From Sabethes cyaneus (lineage: Eukaryota; Arthropoda; Insecta; Diptera; Culicidae), in contig NC_071354.1 in assembly GCF_943734655.1 (NCBI RefSeq), positions 47,918,044 through 47,982,043 on the forward strand: DNA of 64,000 bases, given 5' to 3'. Shown here piece after piece: positions 1 to 9,959 of the stretch. Numbering within the stretch: position 1 is the stretch's first letter; each line of letters starts with the position of its first letter. The position numbers and the translations under genes are program-made. Under the pieces are notes generated by a model. The model was not told the origin of the DNA. It saw only the letters and a program-made list of their open reading frames with translations, and ran no database searches.

Positions 1-355
1 CAGAAAAAAGAAGAATTTATTTTGCAAAACACTATTACCGTAGATGATTTATAGTTGAATGTGAAGACATTGAGTTACTGCATCACTATAAAATATATTA
101 TGTTGTTGTTCTTCTTTATATTTCACGAAAATTGATGACAACTTCAAACATCGCACTTATGCCCCGCCCTAGTCTATTGAATCAATTCACGTGTATTGCA
201 CAAATTGAATATGAGATTTTAATGCACTGGTATAATAACTGTCAGTGGTTTTTGGACGTGTTTATTACTGATATATCTGCATATTTTTCGTTTAGAGTGT
301 ATTCAAACGTCAACCAAGCTTGCAAGTTTATTTTGTATTTTTAGTCGTTGAAGAG
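1..355. other. AT-rich stretch, nothing recognised
   Basis: No protein similarity, repeat structure or RNA gene was recognised. The only open frame, about 70 codons on the plus strand, resembles no family and looks like chance. Confidence 0.5.
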
Positions 356-359
356 TCGT

Positions 360-1260
360 GGTAATCGTGGACGCAAAAAGGGAACATGAGATATGTCCGT
401 TTTTTGAAAATTTTTCAACCGTTTGATATTTTAATAAAATACTCCCCAAAACCTAGCCATAAACGCACTGCAAGGTCACCGGAAGCCATCAAACGAGTAG
501 GAGAGCGAATTCGATGAAAGCCAGATCAGCCTGGACGTAAGTTGGGCAAGGAACTGGGAATTTCGCAGTCAACCATGAAGAATATTTTGGAAGATGATCT
601 TCGATTGATTCCATGCAAAAAAATAACGGGTGCACAGTTTGACAGATAGATGTCAGCTGATGCTCAAGCGGTACGGTGATTAGAAATTTTGTTTGCGGAC
701 GAAAAAATGTTCCTGCTACAGGATCACCGCAACCAACAAATGATGTTTCTCGGGACAAACTGGCAGGTGTACAGCTTCTAGAATGTTTCCAGGGCGAAGA
801 TATAGAGATAACTCTTTCAAAATTTGAAAGTTCCATTGCTGTTCAATGAAACCGGTGTTAAAATCAACACTAAATATTACAATTAATGTTTTGAAGAACC
901 ATTTGCTTCCCGTCGTCAAAAAAAAAAACAAAAGAATGCATCATACTGCTTCTAGCAAGTTTCTGCACCGTCTCATTAGGCGAAAGCTAAACAGGTTTGG
1001 TGTGAAAACAATTTTCCGGATTATGTTTCTTCGAAAGAGTGACCTACCTCTTCGCCAGATTTGATTTCTCTGGACTTCTAGGCATGGGGTTACACGCTTG
1101 GTAAACTAGGGAGCAGCAAAGGATTGACTGTGGATACTTTCAAGCAACGTTTGGAAAAGGTTTGGGATGAAATACCTCAGGATATCGTGCGTGCCAGTTG
1201 TCACGCTTTTCAATAACGATTGCGAATGGTAATTTAAGCAAAGGGAGAAAAATTTGAATT
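360..1260 (+). pseudogene. mariner-type (IS630/Tc1/mariner) transposase relic
   Basis: Decayed DDE transposase. Read on the plus strand with several frame breaks. A helix-turn-helix-like segment (KRVGERIR, then LGKELGISQSTMKNILEDDL) lies at about 493-607. A first catalytic-Asp block (EILFADEKMF) lies at 683-712. A later block (PDLISLDF, stop, AWGYTLGKLG) at about 1054-1113 matches the PDLNP region of mosquito mariners. A C-terminal stretch (FKQRLEKVWDEIPQDIV) follows. In-frame stops occur within the helix-turn-helix region and the PDLNP block, so it cannot make an active enzyme. A shorter copy of the same family lies at 55845-56050. The terminal inverted repeats were not located, so the edges are approximate. 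Confidence 0.7.
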
Positions 1261-1339
1261 GGACTAATTTAAGACAAATGTTATGAATATACCTTTCACG
1301 AAATACACTCAAACTTAAAATTAATGTAAGCAATCTACT

Positions 1340-2571
1340 AAAATTATACTACACAATGTTCACCTTAAGGATAATTACAAAATTTCACTATACTATAATT
1401 ACACTATAACTATTACATAGCTAAACTAACCATCCACTCACGTAAACAATCCGCAGATACGTATTTCGACTGTTACATACAGCCTTCTTCAGTGCTTTGA
1501 CGATCTGAATGAAGAAGCATCGATATATATTAAGGCAGGTGGGTACATTTTAAGAATGCCAGAATGGGTACCCAAAGTCATTCAGCAATTCAAAAATGAA
1601 AATTAAAAGGTTTACCAAGACGAATCGGCGGATCCTATGGAAAGGTTTGGAATATTTGGAATGAACTTGAAGAGCCATGTAAAATTGTTTCTTCCGTTAT
1701 TGTTAAGAATCTTTCTCGATTCTTGTTTATATATTTCCGGACTCTCAGTAACATCCAACTTCTACGGTGCATTGATTGGGCGCAGAAGATGGGTGTTTTC
1801 AGAGGTTAGTGGGTGGATATTCTGGAATATATGTTCCGCTGCTTTGGACCTAAAATGAAAAGGTATCCGTTTTCCTGCGTCTTTGTTAGCCTTGGTAACT
1901 TCAGCCGTGTGCTCCTTAAAACGAATACCCAAGTTTCTTTTAGTTTGTCCAATGTAAACTTTTTCACAGTGCCTACAAGCAATTTTGTAAGCCCCTGCTC
2001 TGTTTTTATCTTTAGACAATTTTATCTTTAGTAGACCCCAATCTATTTTTGATTTGGTTGTTCTTACTGGTGTAGACAATATCTAAACTAAATCTTTCTA
2101 ATTTTGGACGAAGGTGGTGCGTTAAAACCGTATCGTATTCCACAGCTACTCTTTTCAGATCTTCTGTTATCGGAGTGAGCGTGGTAAAAGATTTCCTATA
2201 TTGGCTCTTACTTTTCTTATTGACAATGACTTGAATGGCATTTCTATTATACCCATTTAGCCTAGCAACTTCAAAAATGTAGTCCATTTCAATATGTCTC
2301 GCTTCTCTACTAATGGGCAGCGATTCCAATGTAGATTTGATGTTATTGTGGATATTATTGATAATATCTAAAAAAATTATCAATTTCTTCTTCTTTCAAG
2401 ATACAAAAATTGTCGTCAACATATCTCCACCAGCGGTTTGGAAGGAGACTACCTTCATTTAATTTATTCTCTATGTTCACCATGAAAAGCTCACATAAAA
2501 AAGGTGAGAGGAGGTTCCCCATTGGGGCACCTTTCATTTGTTTGAAAATTTTCCCCTGAATCTCTGGTTAA
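1340..2571 (-). pseudogene. Penelope-like retroelement relic (RT end plus GIY-YIG endonuclease)
   Basis: Fragment of a Penelope-like retroelement. From the 5' side on the minus strand it holds an RT segment at 2571-2355 (GKIFKQMKGAPMGN, then WWRYVDDNFCILKEEE with the YVDD catalytic box). A linker in another frame follows at about 2383-2012. A GIY-YIG nuclease domain then lies at about 2079-1762, with GAYKIACRHC, VYIGQTKRNL and the Arg/Glu-His segment GIRFKEH. A RT followed by GIY-YIG is diagnostic of Penelope elements. Frameshifts separate the three parts. The 3' part (about 1440-1500) has the tail seen in many arthropod Penelopes, coding LKKAVCNS-like and RNTYLRI-like residues in decayed form. 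The upstream part is missing beyond the Helitron junction at 2571/2572. Confidence 0.8.
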
Positions 2572-2593
2572 TCTATACCTATAAAGAAGGATT

Positions 2594-2639
<46 letters not shown>

Positions 2640-2640
2640 C
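2594..2640 (+). repeat. (CTGT)n microsatellite
   Basis: About eleven CTGT units near the 5' end of Helitron copy 1. A shorter run sits at the same place in copy 2 (5291-5310), so it belongs to the element. Confidence 0.9.
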
Positions 2641-2729
2641 GTATGTTCCTTATAGAATCGAAAACTAAAGAACCAATCGGCATGAAAATATGCATGTAGA
2701 GGTTTTTTGGGGCCAGGAAAGGTTTTAGT

Positions 2730-4990
2730 GATGGTTAGAAACCCCTCCCCCCACTAAGAGGGGGGGCTCCCATACAAATGAAACACAAATTTCTGCATAA
2801 CTCGACAACTAATCAAGCAAATAGAACAAAATTTGGCATGTGGGTGTTTTCGGTGACAAAAATTTATTCTATGGTAAATTGAGACCCCTCCCCTCATTAT
2901 TAGGGGAATTATAACTCCTCTCCTCTTTAAAAGGGGGGGCTTCCATACAAATTTCCTCATAACTCGAGAACTAATCAAGCAAATGGAACCAAATTTGGCA
3001 TGTGAAGGTTTTCGAGGGCAAGAATATTTTCTATAGTAAATTAGGACCCCTCCCTACTTTAAGAGGGGGGGCTCCTGTACCAAAGAAACACAATTTTCCT
3101 CAACTCGAGAAGTAATTAAGCAAATGGAACCAAATTTGGTATGTGGGTGTTTTCGGAGACAAAAATTTTTTCTATCATGAATTGGTACCCCTCCCCGTTT
3201 TAGGAAGGGGGGATCCTATACACATGAAATACAAATTTCCTCATAACTGAAGAACTAATCAAGCAAATGGAACAAAATTTGGCACGTGAAAGTTTTCGAG
3301 GGCAAGAATATTTTCTATGGTGAATATGGACCCCTCCCCACTTTAAAAGGGGGGGCTCCTATACAAACGAAATACGAATTTCCTCATAACTCGAGAACTA
3401 ATCAAGCAAATGGAACAAAATTTGGCACGTGGGTGTTTTTGGAGGCAGAATTTTTTTCTATGGTGAATTGGGACCCCTCCCCACTTTAGGAAGGGGGGCT
3501 CCTGTACAAATGAAATGCAAATTTCCTCATAACTCGAGAATTAATCAAGCAAATGGAACCAAATTTGGCATGTGAAAGTTTTCTAGGGCATGAATATTTT
3601 ATATGGTGAATTAGAACCCCTCCCCACTTTAAGAGGGGGGGCTCCTATACAAACGAAATACAAATTTCCTCATAACTCAAGAACTAATCAAGCAAATGGA
3701 ACCAAATTTGACACGTGGGTGGTTTTGGAGACAAAATTTTTTTTTATGATGAACTGGGACCCCTCCTCACTTTAGGATGGGGGGGGGCTCCTAAACAAAT
3801 GAAATACAAATTTCCTCATAACTCGAGAGCTAATCAAGCAAATGAAACCAAATTTGGCATGTGAAAGTTTTCGAGGGGAAGAATATTTTCTATAGTGAAT
3901 TAGATCCCCTCCCAACTTTAAGAGGGGGGGCTCCTATACAAACGAAATACAAATTTCCTCATAACTCGAGAACTAATCAAGCAAATGGAACCAAATTTGG
4001 CACGTGGGTGTTTTTGGAAACAAAAATTTTTTTTCTATGGTGAATTGGGACCCCTACCCACTTTAGAAGGGGGGGCTCCTATACAAATGAAATTCAAATT
4101 TCCTTATAACTCGAGAACTAATCAAGCAAATAGAACCAAATTTGGCATGTGGAGGTTTCTGGAGGCAAAAATATTTTCTATGGTGAATTAGGACCCCTCC
4201 CAACTTTAAGACGGGGTGCTTCTACACAAATAAAATACAAACCTCATAATTCGAGAACTAATCAAGCAAATGGAACCATATTTGGCATGTGGGTGTTTTT
4301 GGAGGCAACCATTTTTTCTATGATGAATTAGAACCCCTTACCTTCTTAAGAGGGGGGCTCACATACAAACGAAATACAAATTTCCTCATAACTCTAGAAC
4401 TAATCAAGCAAATGGAACCAAATTTATCATGTGGGTGTTTTTGTAGGCAAGAATATTTTCTATGGTATATTTTCTATGGATTTCCCCACTTTAAGAGAGG
4501 GGGGGGGGGGCTCCTATACAAATGAAAAACAAATTTCCTCATAACTCGAGAACTGATCAAGCAAATGGAACCAAATTTGACATGTAAGTGGGTTTGGACG
4601 CAAGATTTTTTTCTATGGTGAATTGAGACCCCTCTCTTCTTTAGAAAGCGAGTTATGGCCCAACTCCCCTTTAAGAGGGTGGGCTTCCATGCAAATGAAA
4701 TGCAAATTTCCTCTTATCTCGAGAACTAATCAATCAAATGGAACCAAATTTGGCATGTGGGAGTTTTAGATGGCAGAAATTTTTTCTATGGTGAATTACG
4801 ACCCCTTCCCCTTTTAAGAGGGGAGCTCCCATACAAATGAAATTCAAATTTCCTAATAACTTGAGAACTAATCAAGAAAATGGAACCAAATTTGGCATGT
4901 GGGAGATTTTGGAGTCTTGAATTTATTTTACGATAATTAGAGACCTCTCACCCCTGTGGTAGGGGGATATGGACTCTCATACAAATAAAA
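2730..4990 (+). repeat. Tandem array, unit about 143 bp, roughly 15 copies
   Basis: The motif AACTCGAGAACTAATCAAGC recurs at 2961, 3102, 3245, 3388, 3531, 3674, 3820, 3963, 4108, 4248, 4390, 4543, about 4715 and 4858. Spacing is 140-146 bp except for two longer steps (153 and 172 bp). Each unit also has a CCCCTCCCC/GGGGGGG stretch and an AAATTTGGCATGTG block. Short open frames in the array are by-products of the repetition. The same unit occurs in Helitron copy 2 and inverted at 34255-34562. Confidence 0.9.
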
Positions 4991-5267
4991 CAGAAATTTT
5001 TGCGAAACTCAAAAACTAATCAAACTCGAGAAATTCGAGACTCTTCCATAAAACATTAGTCAATACAAGACCACAAAAACTATCTATAGTAACACTAGAT
5101 CATTCAGGACGAGACGGTCGCGAGTGTTGCCGGTGACCCGCCGTCGGAAGCACCGCCCACTGGGGGGCTTGCAAAACTCGAGATTGTGACAAAGATCATC
5201 CGAGATTCATGATTTATGTACAACACAGGTTAATTTGTGGCAATACGAAGTTTGTCGGGTCAGCTAG

Positions 5268-7097
5268 TCTTCTATATAAAAATGGATTTCTGTCTGTCTG
5301 TCTGTCTGTCGGGATGTTCCTTATAGAATCAAAAACTACTGAACCAATCGGCGTGAAAATTTGCATGTAGAGGTTTTTGGGGCCAGGAAAGGTTTTAGTG
5401 ATGGTTAGAGACCCCTCCCCCCACTAAGAGGGGGGGCTCCCATACAAATGAAACACATATTTCTGCATAACTAGAGAACTAAGCAGGCAAATAGAACCAA
5501 ATTTGGCAGGTGGGTGTTTTTGGTGAAAAGAAATTATTCTATGGTAAATTGGGAGCCCGCCCCTCTTTAGAAGGGGAATTGTGACTCCTCTCCCCTTTAA
5601 GAGGGGGGGCTTCCATACAAATGAAGTACAAATTTCCTCGTAACTCGAGAACTAATCAGGCAAATGGAACAAAATTTGGCATGTGAAAGTTTTCGAAGGC
5701 AGGAATATTTTCTTTGGTGAATTAGGACCCCTCCCCACTTTAAGAGGGGGGCTCCTAAACAAACGAAATACAAATTTCCTCATAACTCGAGAACTAATCA
5801 AGAAAATGGAACTAAATTTGGCATGTGAAAGTTTTCAAGGGCAAGAATGTTTTCTATGGTGAATTAGGATCCCTCCCCACTTTAAAAGGGGGGGCTCCCA
5901 TACAAATGAAACACATATTTCTGCATAACTCGAGAACTAATCAAGCAAATGGAACCAAATTTGGCATGTGGGTGTTTTTAGAGACAAATTTTTTTTCTAT
6001 GATGAATTGGGACCCCTCCCCACGTTAGGAGGAGGGGCTCCTGTACAATGAAATACAAATTTCCTCATAACTCGAGAACTAATCAAGCAAATGGAACCAA
6101 ATTTGGCATGTGGGAGATATTGGAGTCTTGAATTTATTTTATGATAGTTAGAGACCTCTCACCCCTGTGGTAGGGGGATTTGGACTCTCATACAAATAAA
6201 ACAGATTTTTTTGCGAAACTCAAAAATTAATCGAACTCGAAAAATTCGAGACTCTTCCATAAAACATTAGTCAATAACAAGACCACAAAAGCTATCTATA
6301 GTAACACTAGATCATTCAGGACGAGACGGCCGCGACTGTTGCCGGTGACCCGCCGTCGGAAGCGCCGCTCACTACTAGGTTTATTTGTTTTCCTAGGTCT
6401 ACCTGGGTTTCCTGAACGAGCGACAGCGAGTAAGGAGAGGATCGCGAAATGGTACTTTCCACAAAAAAGTTTTCCGTGAAACGGTACATTCCGCTTAAGG
6501 TTTTTCACAAAATGATATTCGGCGAAATGTGGTACAATCATGGCGACTATTACTATCCGCTTTCTGGCTATGCAATGAGGGGACAGGGGAGTTGTTTTCT
6601 ACTTTACTGTGAGGAGAAATTGCAAATTTGTATATTAAACTACCCATTCCTGGTAACTAATAAGCATTAACATAAGCAGCAACTTAACGTATCTGGCATT
6701 TTATACTGCACGTTGCTGTATATTAGCTTTTTGACTGCTGTAAATTGGCTTCCAAAATTGTATTCAGATTCTTCGTGTCGGTAATGAGCTGTAAATTAGC
6801 ATTGTCAGCACTATAAGAAGGTTATCAGTAAAGAAGCTGTATATTTTGCCAAAATAGCATTTAAGTAGCATTTAAGGTGACTTAAATGCTTATTGGACTA
6901 CATTTGAATAGCATTGGTGATGCTTATTGGTTACCTGGGATGCTCTCATAGTTACGTAACTGCCAAAATGAATCATCTAAGGTTGAACACCTCAGAAGCT
7001 TGCAAAACAAAGATTGTGACAAAGATCATCCGAGATTCATGATTTATGTACAACACAGGTTAATTTGTGGCAATACGAAATTTGTCGGGTCAGCTAG
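5268..7097 (+). mobile_element. Helitron, non-autonomous, copy 2, directly abutting copy 1
   Basis: Starts TCTTCTATATAAAAATGG immediately after the CTAG of copy 1, with no base between. Ends CTAG at 7094-7097, followed by T. It has the same (CTGT)n start and 143-bp-type units (about 5400-6110), the same GC-rich block (6310-6370) and the same 3' tail as copy 1. It carries an extra segment at about 6366-6660 rich in GCGAAATGGTA-type words, shared with the fragment at 56815-57241. A MITE-like insertion sits at 6650-6937. No helicase coding was found. Confidence 0.75.
6650..6937. mobile_element. MITE-like insertion in Helitron copy 2
   Basis: Inverted ends read CTGGTAACTAATAAGCAT at 6650 and, on the complement of the right end, CAGGTAACCAATAAGCAT. 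The interior is rich in AGCATTTAAG words. The related Helitron 3' fragment near 57130 lacks this segment, which supports insertion. No clear target duplication remains, so exact ends are uncertain. Confidence 0.55.
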
Positions 7098-7243
7098 TAT
7101 AATAAAAAAACGGAAGACAGTGAAAGAAAGTAATGGAACAAAGGTGTTGATAGTGGCCAAACAAAATGGGACAAGGCGTAAAGTGAAAAGGGTGAAAAAT
7201 TAGGTAACGGATACTGAAGTTTTTACAGCGGTTTATTGGAATA

Positions 7244-9169
7244 CAGGTATACCTCGATAGTACGTACACCCGCACATCATTTAGCGTACGTACTATCGAA
7301 ACGTACGTACTATCGAATCACATTTTTTAAGGTAAAGTATTATTTTTATTATACTAAATATTGTCTAAAACTTCCAAATTAGGTAGATCAGATCAGATAT
7401 TATAAAATAAATAATGATCTTAGTAAAATTATTTTGGAAAAAAAAACTACAAATGTTAAAAAATAGTTGAAAAGTAAAGCAAAAGAATCCAAAAATACCT
7501 ATTTTTTCAAAATTCTCTCTCAAATTTACATATTTTAATCGAATAAATCTAGGTAAAGGTTTGGTACATAGTTGTAATTATATGCTAGAATGAGGAAACA
7601 TGACAAGAGGAGCTCAATAGCCGTCATTCAGGGATATTTCATTCCAAATCCACTAATATCAATCGAGTGAGCTTCCAGTCTATATGCTGGACAATAAGCT
7701 GAGTGAGTGCTATGAACAGCAAATAGTTAACTACAATAATCGAAGCTTCAGCTGTAGGCTGCGTAAATTGGAGAAGTTCCTATAAGGCTGCTGATCTGCG
7801 TAGGAAAGCATACCTATCCCATGTGAATATTGATCGATTTTGAGAAAAATACGGAAGTAGCTTATTTATATCCTAATTTACCTTACAAGCTGTAATTTAG
7901 ACGGACTTTGTTCGAAAAATTTTCCAAAAAATATCAAACATGAACAGTTCCATATGCAAAATAAAAGCATAGCTATCCCATAATAATATTGTCCATTATA
8001 AACATTTTCTTTTTGCCAATTTAGGTAACAATATTCTTTTAATTTTCGCCTCTATTGAGTGTGATAATAACTTAACAAAAAGATAATATGACAGTAATAT
8101 TTATTTCTAAGTTTATATCAAAGTTCTACCACGATTTTTTCTTAAACGGCAAAGATTTCACACAGGCACAATTTTCTTCGGCGATGACAGGGAGAAGAGT
8201 ATTTGATAGAGCGACTTTTCTCTACGATTCGATTCTACAAGGTGATTTTCAAATGAAAAAGTTTTCAAAAAATAGCTCGTGTTGTTTTTTCGACAGCAGA
8301 GCATACTTGAAGTTCGAAATTCAAACTTCATCAAGTTTGTATTTAGCAGTGACGTTGCCCTTTTTTGAATATAGTCTTTCAAAAGCGTTCGAGATATTGG
8401 GATTTATAAATTGTGTATTTCGAAACCAGACCGCGACATCTTTCTTGGCTTCTTTATTCACGATCTTAAAGTCCTGAAATATTATTGGAGCGTTCCGGTT
8501 GTGCATACATTAGCATAGGAACTATCTTCCGCCATGTACTGTTAAAAATTTTAAAAAATACCTGTGAGACAGACATGCTTTTATTTAGCAAACACTTGTA
8601 AATAAAACCATAATTGTCCAATCTTCGAAATTCTGAGAAAAAAAATGCATTTGTGTTCAATTTTACAACCAAATTAATGTGGATAGTTTAATTACTAGTG
8701 TAACGTAATTTTTTCTCCGAAGAAAGTAAAATAATTCTTGTATAATGACGACAACATATATTCTCCCGTCGCAGTTGGGAAGAATGCGAATCGCAGAAAA
8801 AGTGAATTCTCTGAGCAAAAATCTGCAAAATCTAGTAGCGACCATGAGTCTGCCCGGAATGCTTAAATAACTGTTATTTAGAACGCATATTTGATTAATT
8901 TACTATTTAAGAACTATTTTTAATTTTAAAATAATGGTTTTTTACATAATAGAAATAACTGATATTATTCAAAAATTTATAATTATTGAATACGTATTGC
9001 TTGTATTGACTCATAAATATTCATAAAAGTGTTTCTGCTTTATATAGAAACTAAAAAAAATCATTGTTGGAAAATGTACGTACTATCGAGGCAAAATGTA
9101 CGTATTATGGAGGGTACGTATTATCGAGGGTACGTACTAACGAGGGTACGTACTATGAAGGTATACCTG
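7244..9169. mobile_element. pogo/Tigger-like DNA transposon, TA-flanked, non-autonomous or decayed
   Basis: Terminal inverted repeats start CAGGTATACCTCGATAGTAC on the left and CAGGTATACCTTCATAGTAC on the complement of the right. TA dinucleotides flank both ends (7242-7243, 9170-9171). The ends resemble those of Tigger/pogo elements (CAGGCATACCTCG). The 14-bp motif GTACGTACTATCGA or close variants is repeated about three times at the left end and five at the right, likely transposase-binding repeats. Internal open frames of 60-130 codons gave no recognisable CENP-B or DDE motif on either strand. Confidence 0.75.
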
Positions 9170-9339
9170 TACAAAACCTCAAATAAAGAAAAACGAAAAA
9201 CCTTTCCGATTAAATTCCAAGTTGCAAATGCAAGTCGTAGGCGAAATACGTATCTGTCGCGAATAAATATTAGTAATGGAATTTAAACGGAAAAAGTTGA
9301 AATTAAGAGAAGGGAGGGTCATTAAAGTAACCGTTAGGA

Positions 9340-9460
9340 AGTTATGTACCGTTCCTTTAAACCCAAGCTGGGGGATCCGCTGATCGCACCAAGCTTCAGT
9401 CGAAGCTAATTTCATCCGGATTCGAACTCAACTTCTCCTCCTAGGCTCGGATCGCTCTGA
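9340..9460 (-). repeat. SINE-like copy (tRNA-type B box), family A
   Basis: Read on the minus strand, this has a pol III B-box-like GAGTTCGAATCC followed by an AGCTTGGT-type block and CAGCTTGGGTTTAAAGG. The same order occurs at 22750-23000, 46940-47100 and 48060-48300. The A box is not clear. Downstream at about 9598-9645 is an isolated end like that of the TA MITE at 52153 (ACAAAAACACGAGG). Confidence 0.5.
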
Positions 9461-9959
9461 GCCTTATTTGCTGCTCTTTCCGCTCACGCCTTGTCCCATT
9501 CTGTTTGGACACTGTCAACACCAATGTTTCTCTCCTTTCTAATACCGTCACTTCGTGAATTGTAAAAATTAGCGCTGTAAAAAATTAATTATATTCTTGA
9601 CTTCATTAAAGGTCAGGACAAAAACACGAGGATGGTCTACATATTGATAACAAAGATAAAATCGAAACGTTTTCCATACTTCAAAATCCAATTAAAAAAA
9701 TTTATGTAACTACATATTATTAAAAAAAAATGTAATTTCAGCTACTGTAAATTTCAATTAAACACTGAACTGTATGCAATATCGGACTTGACTAATGACT
9801 GAGTTCCGTGTTATCGTTTTGGAATGAGTTTCAACCAATACGCATAGAGTCACAAAGATCGACCAAGTCAGAGAAATACAGACCTGCTCGCAAAATAAAT
9901 TTCATTGCAACCTGTTTGTATGAATTACTGGTTTACCTAAATCATACACTAAAAGTCAG

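Larger units (their letters stand above)
2572..5267 (+). mobile_element. Helitron, non-autonomous, copy 1
   Basis: Non-autonomous rolling-circle element. The 5' end is TCTATACCTATAAAG, preceded by A2571. The 3' end is CTAG at 5264-5267. An imperfect hairpin (GGCAA/TTGTC, one G-T pair) at 5239-5256 sits 11 nt before the end, as expected for Helitrons. There are no terminal inverted repeats or target duplication, also as expected. The interior has a (CTGT)n run, a large tandem array and a GC-rich tail near 5110-5170. No Rep or helicase coding was found. It interrupts the Penelope relic, so it is the younger insertion. Confidence 0.75.

Noticed and set aside
3286..4525. Series of similar 60-80 codon frames suggesting a small gene family
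   Set aside because: Each frame is one unit of the 143-bp tandem repeat; frames start and stop at the same unit positions.
2594..5310. CRISPR-like regular repeats
   Set aside because: Spacing is by whole related units with no unique spacers, the genome is eukaryotic, and the array lies inside Helitrons.
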